Of a stretch of 64,000 nt of DNA, positions 1-7,877 are shown piece after piece (positions within the stretch are counted from its first letter, which is position 1; each line of letters begins with the position of its first letter). Source of the DNA: Streptomyces fildesensis (GTDB lineage Bacteria; Actinomycetota; Actinomycetes; Streptomycetales; Streptomycetaceae); the NCBI RefSeq assembly GCF_016107395.1, contig NZ_JAAIKO010000013.1, forward strand, positions 62,001 through 126,000, written 5' to 3'. The notes under the pieces are model-generated. The model did no database searches. It saw only the letters and a list, made by a program, of their open reading frames with translations, and was not told the DNA's origin. A program made the position numbers and the translations under genes.

Positions 1-140
1 CTCGGCCGGGACGCGGCCTGCTCGTCGGTCAGGCCGAGGACGGCCCGGCGCAGGGCGCCGCGCTGTGCCTCCAGGAAGGCCAGCAGGGCGTCCCGCTCGC
101 TCTGCTCGCCGGTCTTTCCCGTGTGCACCAGTGTCGGCAT
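1..140 (-). CDS. DinB/DUF664-like protein, N-terminal fragment
   Basis: Only the first 46 codons lie in the window; the gene runs off the left edge. It starts at ATG 140 and reads MPTLVHTGKTGEQSERDALL and then a helix ending LGLTDEQAASRP. That N-terminus (acidic start, amphipathic helix, 'R.AVLGLTDEQA') is typical of the Streptomyces DinB/DUF664 proteins. These are four-helix-bundle proteins related to mycothiol- or bacillithiol-dependent transferases. The metal-binding histidines of the family would lie outside the window, so function cannot be judged. It points the same way as soxR, about 95 bp downstream of soxR's end. Confidence 0.6.
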   Translation of the reverse strand, partial: MPTLVHTGKTGEQSERDALLAFLEAQRGALRRAVLGLTDEQAASRP

Positions 141-233
141 GACGGCCACCTCTCGCTCGGTCTCGATACCTCGACTCTAGAGATCCATGCGGTCAGATTC
201 TGTCCGCATCCGCACATGGGCAGCGGGAAGGTG

Positions 234-689
234 TCAGGCGCCGAGCAGCCGGCGCGGCCCCGGCCCCTGCTCGCCGAGCGCGTCGTGCGGATTGGCCAGA
301 TGGCACTTGTCGATCGACAGACAGCCGCAGCCGATGCAGTCGGTGAGATGGTCCCGCAGTTGCTCCAGCTGGGCGATGCGGCTGTTGAGGTCGTCGCGCC
401 AGCACTCCGAGACGTTCGCCCAGTCCGCGCGGTTCGGCGTCCGTCCCTCCGGCAGCAGACCGAGGACCTCGCGGATCCGCGCCAGCGGGATGCCGACCCG
501 CTGCGAGACCCGGATGAACGCGACCCGGCGCAGCGTGTCGCGGCTGTAGCGGCGCTGGTTCCCCGAGGTGCGCCGGCTGCGGATGAGCCCCTCGCGCTCG
601 TAGAAGCGCAGCGCGGACGGGGGGACGCCGCTGCGGTCGGACAGTTCACCGACAGTGGCTTCCTTGGCGTTCCAGGGGAGTTGGGTCAT
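234..689 (-). CDS. soxR: Redox-sensitive MerR-family activator SoxR
   Basis: 151 aa, normal SoxR length. An N-terminal MerR winged helix (VGELSDRSGVPPSALRFYER, about residues 13-32) is followed by the dimerisation coiled coil. The C-terminal [2Fe-2S] signature C-x2-C-x-C-x5-C is complete at C118, C121, C123 and C129. In actinomycetes SoxR senses redox-active metabolites rather than superoxide and activates a small regulon from promoters with long spacers. ATG 689 was chosen; a GTG three codons upstream is also possible. It is transcribed away from the DGPF/ECF42 pair. A SoxR-box-like half site lies just upstream, so autoregulation is likely (inference). Identification is firm because of the cysteine motif. 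Confidence 0.95.
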   Translation of the reverse strand: MTQLPWNAKEATVGELSDRSGVPPSALRFYEREGLIRSRRTSGNQRRYSRDTLRRVAFIRVSQRVGIPLARIREVLGLLPEGRTPNRADWANVSECWRDDLNSRIAQLEQLRDHLTDCIGCGCLSIDKCHLANPHDALGEQGPGPRRLLGA

Positions 690-709
690 GGCCGCCACAG
701 TAGCGCCGG

Positions 710-729
710 ATATGAACCAACGTTGAGGT
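710..729 (-). promoter_or_regulatory. Candidate SoxR box upstream of soxR
   Basis: The right half TTGAGGT (723-729) matches the conserved SoxR half site; the left half matches only 4 of 7 positions. An inner CAACGTTG palindrome lies at 718-725. It sits 21-40 bp upstream of the soxR ATG, where a MerR-type activator would be expected to bind. Degenerate, so tentative. Confidence 0.4.
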
Positions 730-745
730 ATTGGCCCGCGGACCC

Positions 746-779
746 CTGTCGGGAGGAGTCCGCGGACCCCTCCCGACAG
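746..779. repeat. 34-bp near-perfect inverted repeat between soxR and the DGPF gene
   Basis: Arms CTGTCGGGAGG (746-756) and CCTCCCGACAG (769-779) flank a second palindrome, GTCCGCGGAC (758-767), with a single mismatched pair between them. It lies between the two divergent promoters. It could act as a bidirectional terminator or insulator, or as an operator. No T-tract follows. Confidence 0.6.
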
Positions 780-804
780 CACCCGGAAAAAACTTTCGCG
801 GACG

Positions 805-830
805 TGTCGATCCGGACGTCTCCCGTTCGA
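805..830 (+). promoter_or_regulatory. ECF42-type promoter (TGTCGA-N17-CGA)
   Basis: TGTCGA at 805-810 and CGA at 828-830 are separated by 17 bp, 57 bp upstream of the DGPF gene start. Published work on ECF42 sigma factors describes a TGTCGA -35 and a CGA-containing -10 upstream of DGPF genes. The match implies that the sigma factor encoded two genes downstream drives its own partner operon. Confidence 0.65.
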
Positions 831-887
831 CGCATCAGTAGGAGCAGGGTTCGCACGACGGAAAACGTACGAGAAGGAGCCACCGCG

Positions 888-1241
888 ATGCGCTACATGA
901 TGATGCTGAGGATCGAAGAGAACACCGACATGGTCCCCAGCGAGCAGCTGATGGAGGACATGGGCAAGCTCATCGAGGAGATGACGAAGGCCGGGGTGCT
1001 CCTCGACACCGGCGGTCTGCGGCCGACCGCGGAGGGCACCCGCATCAAGCTCTCCGGCGGCAAGCTGACCGTGATCGACGGGCCCTTCACCGAGGCGAAG
1101 GAAGTCATCGGCGGTTACGCGATGATCGAGACGAAGAGCAAGGAGGAGGCGCTGGAATGGGCCTCGCGCTTCCTGCGGATCCACGGTGACGGCTGGGAGA
1201 TCGTGTCGGAGATCCGGCAGATCGAGGGGCCGAACGACTGA
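888..1241 (+). CDS. DGPF (YCII-related) domain protein
   Basis: 117 aa, a single YCII/dimeric alpha-beta barrel domain. The diagnostic DGPFTEAKE motif is at about residues 64-72, followed by GGYAMIETKSKEEALEWA. The start ATG 888 is preceded by GAGAAGGAG at 871-879. DGPF proteins co-occur with ECF42 sigma factors and are often present in several copies in one locus; here there is one. Their biochemical role is unknown, and a role in sensing or detoxification is only inferred. It is separated from the sigma gene by 76 bp and probably co-transcribed with it from the TGTCGA promoter upstream. Confidence 0.9.
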   Translation: MRYMMMLRIEENTDMVPSEQLMEDMGKLIEEMTKAGVLLDTGGLRPTAEGTRIKLSGGKLTVIDGPFTEAKEVIGGYAMIETKSKEEALEWASRFLRIHGDGWEIVSEIRQIEGPND

Positions 1242-1317
1242 CCGCCTCCGGCGGCCCGCCGCACTCCTCCCGCGGAAGGTTGCCGTCGCGCTGACGAGGG
1301 TGCTCTGATGGGTCGCC

Positions 1318-2619
1318 ATGACGGAACCCAGCGCCCACCCCGACGCCCACCGCGCGATCGAGGCGGTGTGGAGGATCGAGTCGGCGCGGCTCATCGCCGG
1401 TCTCGTACGGCTGGTGCGCGACATCGGCCTCGCCGAGGAGCTGGCGCAGGACGCCCTCGTCGCGGCGCTGGAGCAGTGGCCCGGGTCGGGCGTCCCGGAC
1501 AACCCGGGCGCCTGGCTCATGGCCACCGCGAAGCACCGCGCGATCGACCTCCTGCGCCGCAAGGAACGGCTCGCCCGCAGGATCGACGTGCTCGGGCACG
1601 AGCTGGAGACCGCGGGGCACGGCGCGCCGGCCGACGTCGAGGCCGTTCTCGACGGTGACATCGAGGACGATCTGCTGCGGCTGGTCTTCACCGCCTGCCA
1701 TCCGGTGCTCTCCACCGAGGCGCGCGTCGCCCTCACGCTGCGGCTGCTGGGCGGGCTGAGGACCGAGGAGATCGCGCGCGCGTTCCTCGTCCCGGAGTCG
1801 ACGGTCGCCCAGCGGATCGTACGGGCCAAGAAGACGCTCGCCGAGGCCCGCGTCCCCTACGAGGTGCCGGCCGGGCCGGAGCTGGCCGACCGGCTGTCGT
1901 CCGTCCTCGAGGTCATCTACCTGGTGTTCAACGAGGGGTACGCGGCGACCGCCGGCGACGACCTGATGCGTCCCGCGCTCTGCGCGGAGGCGCTGCGGCT
2001 GGGCCGCGTGCTGGCCGGGCTCATGCCGAAGGAGCCCGAGGTGCACGGCCTCGTCGCGCTGATGGAGATCCAGACCTCACGGTCGGCGGCCAGGACGGGA
2101 CCGGAGGGCGAGCCGGTCCTGCTGCTCGACCAGGACCGTTCGCGCTGGGACCTGCTGCTCATCCGCCGCGGGTTCGCCGCGCTGGAGCGGGCCGCAGTGC
2201 TCGGGGGCCCGCCCGGCCCGTACGCGCTGCAGGCGGCGATCGCCGCCAGCCACGCCCGCGCCCGCACCCCGGAGGAGACCGACTGGCGGGCGATCGCCGG
2301 GCTCTACGAACAGCTCGCCGCGCGCGCCCCGTCGCCCGTCGTGGAGCTGAACCGCGCGGTCGCCCTCGCCATGGCGTACGGGCCCGCCACCGGGCTGGAG
2401 CTCGTCGACACGCTGACCTCCGAGCCGTCCCTGGCCGGCTACCACCTGCTGCCGACCGTCCGCGGCGATCTCCTCGCCCGGCTCGGCCGCTACGAGGAGG
2501 CGGGGCAGGAGTTCACCCGTGCCGCCGCCCTCACCCGCAACGCCCGCGAGCGCACCCTGCTGGAACAGCGGGTGGCGGACTGCGCACGCCGCAGGGCCGG
2601 AACCGCCCCGACGGGGTGA
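1318..2619 (+). CDS. ECF42-group RNA polymerase sigma factor with long C-terminal extension
   Basis: 433 aa. Sigma region 2 is at about residues 10-85 (GLAEELAQDALVAALEQW, then AWLMATAKHRAIDLLRRKER). Sigma region 4 is at about 120-170 (ALTLRLLGGLRTEEIARAFL, ESTVAQRIVRAKKTL). The remaining ~250 residues are the DUF6596/TPR-like extension (LSSVLEVIYLVFNEGYAA, then VVELNRAVALAMAYGP). This architecture and the adjacent DGPF gene identify the ECF42 group. In that group the extension, rather than a separate anti-sigma factor, is thought to control activity; no anti-sigma gene is present here. ATG 1318 has only a distant GAGGG upstream, so translational coupling to the DGPF gene is possible. Confidence 0.92.
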   Translation: MTEPSAHPDAHRAIEAVWRIESARLIAGLVRLVRDIGLAEELAQDALVAALEQWPGSGVPDNPGAWLMATAKHRAIDLLRRKERLARRIDVLGHELETAGHGAPADVEAVLDGDIEDDLLRLVFTACHPVLSTEARVALTLRLLGGLRTEEIARAFLVPESTVAQRIVRAKKTLAEARVPYEVPAGPELADRLSSVLEVIYLVFNEGYAATAGDDLMRPALCAEALRLGRVLAGLMPKEPEVHGLVALMEIQTSRSAARTGPEGEPVLLLDQDRSRWDLLLIRRGFAALERAAVLGGPPGPYALQAAIAASHARARTPEETDWRAIAGLYEQLAARAPSPVVELNRAVALAMAYGPATGLELVDTLTSEPSLAGYHLLPTVRGDLLARLGRYEEAGQEFTRAAALTRNARERTLLEQRVADCARRRAGTAPTG

Positions 2620-2662
2620 GGCGTTAGGCCGTGACGGCTCTCACACGGCGCAATCGAGCCTT

Positions 2663-2683
2663 TTGCAAGCGATGTGCTTGCAA
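2663..2683 (+). promoter_or_regulatory. Perfect palindromic operator/promoter of the XRE gene
   Basis: TTGCAAGC-N5-GCTTGCAA is a perfect 8-bp inverted repeat. A third related half site, TTAGCAA, follows at 2687-2693. The palindrome supplies a plausible -35 (TTGCAA) for the regulator gene that starts 30 bp downstream, so autoregulation by the XRE protein is the simplest reading (inference). Confidence 0.65.
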
Positions 2684-2713
2684 TAGTTAGCAACGATGGT
2701 GCAGCATCGGGAC

Positions 2714-3136
2714 ATGGCTTCACTGAACGTCGGCAACGTCGGCGAGTACCTGCGGGAGCAGCGGCGCAGCGCGCAGCTGTCGCTGCGGCAGCTCGCGGAC
2801 GCCGCCGGGGTCTCGAACCCCTACCTCAGCCAGATCGAGCGCGGGCTGCGCAAGCCCAGCGCCGAGATCCTGCAGCAGCTCGCCAAGGCGCTGCGGATCT
2901 CCGCGGAGACCCTGTACGTCCAGGCCGGAATGCTCGAGGAGCGCGACCGGGACGAGCTGGAGGTCCACGCGGCGATCCTGGCCGATCCGACGATCAACGA
3001 ACGGCAGAAGCAGGTACTGATCCAGATCTACGAGTCGTTCCGCAAGGAGAACGCCGTGGTGGAGGAGCCGGTGCCCGCGGACCCGCTGCCGGCGGACCCG
3101 TTCCCGGCGGACCCGGTGCAGCCGAAGACCGCTTGA
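2714..3136 (+). CDS. XRE-family transcriptional regulator (Rv0474-like)
   Basis: 140 aa from ATG 2714; an in-frame ATG at 2696 would add six residues. An N-terminal Cro/C1 HTH is clear (YLREQRRSAQLSLRQLADAA, then SNPYLSQIERGLRKPSAEIL). An alpha-helical segment and a Pro-Ala-Asp repeat tail (PADP units from 15-bp DNA repeats) follow. In mycobacteria the gene next to hbhA (Rv0474) encodes a similar HTH protein. The same order, regulator then HbhA-like then DUF2516, occurs here, 76 bp apart. The perfect palindrome upstream suggests self-repression. Its effector is unknown. Confidence 0.85.
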   Translation: MASLNVGNVGEYLREQRRSAQLSLRQLADAAGVSNPYLSQIERGLRKPSAEILQQLAKALRISAETLYVQAGMLEERDRDELEVHAAILADPTINERQKQVLIQIYESFRKENAVVEEPVPADPLPADPFPADPVQPKTA

Positions 3137-3212
3137 CCGGCGCGCATGGCAGCGCGCCCAGCAGACCGTACGCATGACCACGCGCCGACAACCCCCGTCC
3201 GGGAGGACCCTC

Positions 3213-3767
3213 ATGGCGATCACCGATGACATTGTGAAGACGCTCAAGGACCCGACTCCGCTCTACGCGGTGGCCGGTACCGCCGACCTCGCCGCCGAGA
3301 AGCTGCAGCGGGTGCCCGCGCTGATCGAGAAGATCCGCGCCGAGGCCCCCGAGCGGTTCGAGAAGATCCGCAACACCGACACGAAGGTGTTCCAGGACCG
3401 CGTCACCGCGCAGGCCAAGGAAGCCCAGACGAAGGTGACCGAGGCCTTCGGCTCCGTCGAGCTGGACCTGAAGAAGATCGGCGAGTCCGTCCAGGACTTC
3501 GCGCTCCAGGGCGTCGGCCGGGCCGCCGAGGCCGCCGTGAAGGTCCAGGAGACCTACGGCACGCTGGCCGAGCGCGGCAAGGGCGCCGTGGCGACCTGGC
3601 GCGGCGAGGTGGCCGACGAGATCGAGGAGATCGCCGTAGCGGTCGAGCCCGACCCGCGGCCGGCCGCCCAGCCCGTCGCGGCCGAGGCTTCGGTGCCCGC
3701 GCCGGCGAAGAAGCCCGTCGCGAAGAAGGCCCCCGCCAAGAAGCCGGCGGCCAAGCCGGCCGAGTAG
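3213..3767 (+). CDS. HbhA-like coiled-coil, Lys/Ala/Pro-tailed protein
   Basis: 184 aa from ATG 3213, preceded by GGGAGGAC. Residues 1-140 are predicted to be mostly alpha-helical and rich in charged heptads (LAAEKLQRVPALIEKIRAEA and similar). The tail is a KKPVAKKAPAKKPAAKP-type basic repeat from about residue 160. This matches the layout of mycobacterial heparin-binding haemagglutinin (coiled coil plus Lys-Ala-Pro tail). In a soil actinomycete a host-adhesion role is unlikely, and surface or nucleoid association is open. There is no signal peptide. A longer in-frame start at 3174 lacks a ribosome binding site. A strong terminator follows 33 bp downstream. Confidence 0.8.
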   Translation: MAITDDIVKTLKDPTPLYAVAGTADLAAEKLQRVPALIEKIRAEAPERFEKIRNTDTKVFQDRVTAQAKEAQTKVTEAFGSVELDLKKIGESVQDFALQGVGRAAEAAVKVQETYGTLAERGKGAVATWRGEVADEIEEIAVAVEPDPRPAAQPVAAEASVPAPAKKPVAKKAPAKKPAAKPAE

Positions 3768-3800
3768 TGGACGCTTCTCAGCAGGACGCCTCTCAGCGGG

Positions 3801-3833
3801 ACGGGCCGGGCACGCAGCGCGTGCCCGGCCCGT
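3801..3833 (+). terminator. Rho-independent-type hairpin after the HbhA-like gene
   Basis: A 15-bp perfect stem (ACGGGCCGGGCACGC) with a 3-nt loop, followed by TGT. A 15-bp direct duplication (GGACGC-TCTCAGC) lies between the stop codon and the hairpin. Confidence 0.8.
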
Positions 3834-3909
3834 TGTCCCTGCAGGACCGGTACGGTGGCGGCGACGGTTTCCCGGGCGTACGGACGAGCTCGGCCATACG
3901 GACAAGGCG

Positions 3910-4260
3910 GTGGACGGCGTGCTGATCACGGGGTTCTTCGGGGTTCTGGCCCTGTTGTCATGGGGGCTGTTCCTCTTCGCGCTGTTCGCGTTCATCGATT
4001 CCGCGATCCGCCGCGAGGACACCTACCGCGCGGCGGACAAGAAGACCAAGCCGTTCTGGCTGATCGTTCTCGGGCTCGCCGCCGTGGTGATGAAGTTCTT
4101 CTCGATCTTCTCGTTCCTGCCGGTCATCGGCCTGATCGCGGTGATCGTCTACATGGTCGACGTCCGCCCGGCCCTGAAGCAGGTCTCCGGCGGCGGCCGC
4201 GGCGGCCGGCGCGGTGGCGGCAGCAGCAGTGACGGCCCCTACGGACCGTTCAGCCGCTGA
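3910..4260 (+). CDS. DUF2516 family membrane protein
   Basis: 116 aa from GTG 3910. There are two hydrophobic segments (about residues 4-28 and 50-83) around a short cytoplasmic loop (IRREDTYRAADKKTKPFW). The tail is Gly/Arg/Ser rich. The length, the A-x-K-x-TK-x-FW motif and the position directly after the HbhA-like gene match DUF2516 (mycobacterial Rv0476 neighbourhood). Function is unknown. It is separated from the preceding gene by a terminator, so it probably has its own promoter. Confidence 0.85.
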   Translation: MDGVLITGFFGVLALLSWGLFLFALFAFIDSAIRREDTYRAADKKTKPFWLIVLGLAAVVMKFFSIFSFLPVIGLIAVIVYMVDVRPALKQVSGGGRGGRRGGGSSSDGPYGPFSR

Positions 4261-4278
4261 AACCCGCGGGGACCGCGT

Positions 4279-5562
4279 TCAGCCGCTGGACCGCTGGATC
4301 TGGGCCGGCAGGCCGAGGATCCGGGCCGGGGCGACGCGGTCGAGCAGCACGACGGCCACATCGTCCGTCAGCTCCCCGCCGTTCAGCTCACGTGCCTCGG
4401 TGACGGCCGCGTCCAGCAGGTCCTCGCCGCGCAGTCCGCCGGCCAGCTGACGGGTGATCATCCCGACCATCCCGTCCTGGCCGAGCCGCTGTGTGCCCTG
4501 GCCGATCCGGCCCTCGATCAGCCCGTCGGTGTAGAGCATCAGGCTCCAGGACGCGCCCAGTTCGACCTCGATCCGGCTCCACGCGGCCTGCGGCAGCAGC
4601 CCGAGCGCCGGGCCGCCCGCCTCGTACGGCAGCAGTCGCGGCACCCCGTCGGCGCCGGTCAGCAGCGGGGCCGGGTGCCCGGCCAGATACAGATCGGCGC
4701 GCCCGCCGTCCGGTGCGATGTCCAGCGTGCAGAGCGTCGCGAAGATCTCGTCGTCGGCGCGCTCGTTCTCCAGCACCTTCTGCAGGGTGCTCAGCAGCAG
4801 GTCGCCACTGAGCCCGGCGAACGTCAACGCCCGCCAGGCGATCCGCAGTTCGACACCGAGCGCGGCCGCGTCCGGGCCGTGCCCGCAGACATCGCCGATC
4901 ATCGCGTGCACGGTGCCGTCCGATGTGCGCACCGTGTCGTAGAAGTCGCCGCCGAGCAGCGCGCGGCTGCGGCCCGGCCGGTACCTGGCCGCGAAGCGCA
5001 GATCCGCGCCCTCCAGCAGGGGGGTGGGGAGCAGTCCGCGTTCCAGCCGGGAGTTCTCCTGGGCGAGCAGCCGGGTCTCGGTGAGCTGGCGCTGCGCGAG
5101 GTCGGCGCGCTTGCGCTCGACGGCGTAGCGGATCGCCCGGGTCAGATGGGAGCCGTCGAGCTCGTCGCGGGAGAGATGGTCCTGCGCGCCGATCCGTACC
5201 GCCTCACCGGGCTCGCCCACTTCACCCGCATCCTCCCCGGTCAGCACGAGGACGGCCGTGGTGGGCGCGAGGCGCAGCAGCCGGCGCAGGCTCTCCAGCC
5301 CGTCGCCGTCGAGGACCAGCAGGACGCAGTGCACGTCGTCGGTGAGCAGCCGCTCGGCCTCGGTGAGATTGCGGGCCCGGCGGATGCGTACCCGGGTCCC
5401 GCCGCCGTCGAACAGCTCGGGCGCGGTGAAGGTGCCCGCCGGATCGTCACCGATGACCAGCAGCGTCAGCGCCGGCACGGAGGCGTCCTGGCGCTGCCGG
5501 GGTACGGGCAGCACGGCGAAGCCGTCCGCCTCACCGGCGCGCGGTACCTCTGTTGCGGTCAT
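4279..5562 (-). CDS. Receiver-like domain fused to PP2C/SpoIIE-type Ser/Thr phosphatase
   Basis: 427 aa. Residues ~30-150 resemble a response-regulator receiver (LTLLVIGDD... VHCVLLVLDGDGLESLRRLL... VLVLTGED). A linker helix (RKRADLAQRQLTETRLLAQE) precedes the PP2C domain from ~190 (LLGGDFYDTV, MIGDVCGHGPDAAALG, LAGHPAPLL, LYTDGLIEGR, DDVAVVLLDR). The Asp residues that bind Mn/Mg are present. Such phosphatases act on anti-sigma-factor antagonists (STAS proteins). No kinase or antagonist gene is adjacent, so its target is not encoded nearby. Start ATG 5562 has GGAAGGA 9 bp upstream. It converges on the DUF2516 gene with 18 bp between stops. Confidence 0.9.
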   Translation of the reverse strand: MTATEVPRAGEADGFAVLPVPRQRQDASVPALTLLVIGDDPAGTFTAPELFDGGGTRVRIRRARNLTEAERLLTDDVHCVLLVLDGDGLESLRRLLRLAPTTAVLVLTGEDAGEVGEPGEAVRIGAQDHLSRDELDGSHLTRAIRYAVERKRADLAQRQLTETRLLAQENSRLERGLLPTPLLEGADLRFAARYRPGRSRALLGGDFYDTVRTSDGTVHAMIGDVCGHGPDAAALGVELRIAWRALTFAGLSGDLLLSTLQKVLENERADDEIFATLCTLDIAPDGGRADLYLAGHPAPLLTGADGVPRLLPYEAGGPALGLLPQAAWSRIEVELGASWSLMLYTDGLIEGRIGQGTQRLGQDGMVGMITRQLAGGLRGEDLLDAAVTEARELNGGELTDDVAVVLLDRVAPARILGLPAQIQRSSG

Positions 5563-5760
5563 CGGACTGATCCTTCCCTCCCCCCGAGGGTCATTGACAG
5601 GCGACCATAGCGGCAGCGCGCGGTGTGGCGGGAGGCCACGAGGTAAACCGCCTGTGTCATATGCAGCGGTCAGGAGGGGATTTCAGCTCCGATACGACGA
5701 TCCGGGCATGACAAACGTCACCCGGCCTCCGTACTTCATTCACAACATGTGCAACATCGG

Positions 5761-6819
5761 TCACCCGGGACGGACCACACCCAGGATCCGCATGGAGCCC
5801 GCCCCCGCCATGGTGACGTTCCTGCCGGGCCGCGGGGCGTGCACGATCGCGCCGTCCCCGACGTAGATCCCCACATGGCTGGCGTCGTCGAAGTAGATGA
5901 TCAGGTCCCCGGGACGCATCAGGTCGACCGGCACGTGCGGCAGCAGCCGCCACTGCTCCTGCGACGTCCGCGGAATGTTCCGGCCCGCCGCCGCCCACGC
6001 CTGCTGCGTCAGCCCGGAGCAGTCGTACGAGGACGGCCCGTCCGCGCCCCACTCGTACGGCCTGCCGATCTGCGCCGCCGCGAACGCCACCGCACGCCTG
6101 CCCTGCGCGCTCGCGTCGCCCGCCGCCTTGGGCAGTTGTGCCAGCTTCTTCGCCGCGTCGCTCCGCGTCCACGCCAACTGCGCCTGGTACGCGGTCTCGT
6201 CCTCCAGCCGCCGCAGCCGCAGGCGCTCCTGCTCCTTCAACGAGGCCAGCAGCGCCTTCGCCTGCGCGAGCCGTGACTCGACCTGGGCCTTGGCGGCCGC
6301 GGACTTCTTCCGGGTCTCGACCAGGGCCTCCCATTCGGCGGTGGCCGCGTGCGCGTAGCCGTCCAGCGCCGCTTTGGTGGACTTGAGGTCGCTGATGGTG
6401 GTGTTCGCGGCCCGCGCGCCGCGTTCCGCCAGGCCCGCGTCGTCCAGGAACGTGTCGGGGTCGGAGGACAGCGCGAGCTGTATCCCGTCCGGCATCCCAC
6501 CGCTGCGGTACTGCGCCCGCGCCATCGCGCCCACCTGGTCGTTCAGCGTGCCGAGCCGCGTCTGGGCGTTGTCCAGCGAGATGGCGAGCGCGACCAGGTT
6601 CTTCTGCTGGACGAGCACCTTCTCCTCGGCCGCGTTGAACGACTCCGTGGCCGCTTCCGCCTGACGGTAGAGGGTGTTCACCTCGGCCTGCACCTGGGCG
6701 AGCGTCCTGGGCCGGTCGGCGTGCGCCGCCCCGGGCACCGCCAGCGTCGCTGCCGCGCAGAGCAGGGCCGTACACACGACGGTCGCGCCGCGCGATGGTT
6801 TCGCCACCATCGTCACCAC
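5761..6819 (-). CDS. Secreted NlpC/P60 (C40) peptidoglycan endopeptidase with coiled-coil N-domain
   Basis: 352 aa. A signal peptide ends around AAHADR (residues 31-36). A long coiled coil (about 38-215, three-helix PcsB/RipA-like segment) is followed by the NlpC/P60 domain (240-350). The catalytic Cys267 (YDCSGLTQQAW), His315 (ASHVGIYVGDG) and a third polar His327 (IVHAPR) are all present. It should cleave the D-iGlu-mDAP type stem-peptide bond at the cell surface. The coiled coil probably keeps it auto-inhibited, as in RipA-type enzymes (inference). An alternative ATG lies three codons in. I looked for a ydaO (c-di-AMP) riboswitch upstream and saw none in the 104-bp gap. Confidence 0.92.
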   Translation of the reverse strand: MVTMVAKPSRGATVVCTALLCAAATLAVPGAAHADRPRTLAQVQAEVNTLYRQAEAATESFNAAEEKVLVQQKNLVALAISLDNAQTRLGTLNDQVGAMARAQYRSGGMPDGIQLALSSDPDTFLDDAGLAERGARAANTTISDLKSTKAALDGYAHAATAEWEALVETRKKSAAAKAQVESRLAQAKALLASLKEQERLRLRRLEDETAYQAQLAWTRSDAAKKLAQLPKAAGDASAQGRRAVAFAAAQIGRPYEWGADGPSSYDCSGLTQQAWAAAGRNIPRTSQEQWRLLPHVPVDLMRPGDLIIYFDDASHVGIYVGDGAIVHAPRPGRNVTMAGAGSMRILGVVRPG

Positions 6820-6923
6820 CTCGTATCTGACGGGTCGTCAGGATCGTCACATGGGTGGGGATGGTGCCACGAGGTGCCGCAATGCGACAGGGGCAGAAGG
6901 GAATTGGCGGCGGGTCGCGCTCG

Positions 6924-7721
6924 TCAGACCTGCGCTCCGCGCGGCGCCAGCGCCTCCCAGCGCACCGTGACCTCGCCCTGCCGCCAGCGGTCCGCGCGAT
7001 CCGTGACGGGCCAGCCGCTCTCCGCCAGGAGGCGCACACTGCGGATCCAGCGCTGCCGCGCGCCGAGTGACGCGAACGGCGCCGCCGTCGCCCACGCCCG
7101 GTCGAACTCCGTCAGGAACGCGTGCACCGGCTCGCCCGGGACGTTCCGGTGGATCAGCGCCTTCGGCAGCCGCTCCGCCAGATCGGACGGCCGGTCCAGC
7201 GATCCCAGTCGGGTCGCGAACGTCACCGTGCGCGGCCCCTCAGGCCCGATCGCCACCCACACATGCCGGCGGCCGATCTCGTCGCAGGTGCCCTCGACGA
7301 GCAGCCCGCCGGGCGCCAGCCGGGCGCGCAGCCGGTCCCAGACGGCCGGCACCCCGGCCTCGTCGTACTGCCGCAGCACGTTCGCCGCCCGGATCAGGGC
7401 CGGCCGTCGCCGGTCCGGAAGAGGCACTTCGAACCCGCCGTGCGCGAACGTCAGCCCGTCCCGCCGGTACGGCTCCGCCGCGGCGACCCGGGCGGGGTCG
7501 ATCTCCAGCCCGACCACTTCGGCATCGGGCCGGACGGTACGCAGCCGCCCCAGCAGCTCGACCGCCGTCCACGGCGCCGCCCCGTACCCGAGGTCCACCG
7601 CCACCGGATCGGCCGCCCGCCGCAGCTCGGCCCCGAGCGCGCACGCGATCCACCGGTCCATCCGGCGCAGCCGGTTCGGATTCGTGGTGCCACGGGTGAT
7701 GGTGCCGACGGGTCTCGCCAT
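6924..7721 (-). CDS. Class I SAM-dependent methyltransferase-like protein
   Basis: 265 aa from ATG 7721. A Rossmann-type SAM motif is visible (VAVDLGYGAAPWTAVELLGR, about residues 42-61) with the acidic loop VVGLEIDPARV (about 69-79) and a later GGLLVEGTCDE strand. The motif I sequence DLGYGxxPxTxxEL resembles a conserved actinobacterial family without a known substrate. It lies upstream of the NlpC/P60 gene on the same strand and is divergent from mshA. No functional link is evident. Confidence 0.8.
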   Translation of the reverse strand: MARPVGTITRGTTNPNRLRRMDRWIACALGAELRRAADPVAVDLGYGAAPWTAVELLGRLRTVRPDAEVVGLEIDPARVAAAEPYRRDGLTFAHGGFEVPLPDRRRPALIRAANVLRQYDEAGVPAVWDRLRARLAPGGLLVEGTCDEIGRRHVWVAIGPEGPRTVTFATRLGSLDRPSDLAERLPKALIHRNVPGEPVHAFLTEFDRAWATAAPFASLGARQRWIRSVRLLAESGWPVTDRADRWRQGEVTVRWEALAPRGAQV

Positions 7722-7877
7722 GGTTCGACTGTAGGTGCTGGCACCACGGGCGCAGGCGCGGGTGCATCGGCCCCGGCCCCCGCACCCCACGGAAAAAGTT
7801 CGGCAAAGCGGAAATGGGAACGGTCGGTTCCGGCGTTCCACGGTTGAACGGACCCGTCCGGCCGAATGGAGAGCGGC

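Noticed and set aside
234..1829. Long minus-strand open frame running from soxR through the ECF42 region
   Set aside because: Only the last 151 codons are SoxR; the rest is antisense to the DGPF and sigma genes and is low-complexity Arg/Ser/Pro with no domain.
6820..6923. ydaO (c-di-AMP) riboswitch upstream of the NlpC/P60 gene
   Set aside because: The gap is only 104 bp and lacks the conserved ydaO core; no such structure is seen.
7810..7845. SigR promoter upstream of mshA
   Set aside because: GGGAAC and GTTG are present but 21 bp apart, and the alternative GGAAAT-N19-GTT is a poor -35 match; not strong enough to list.
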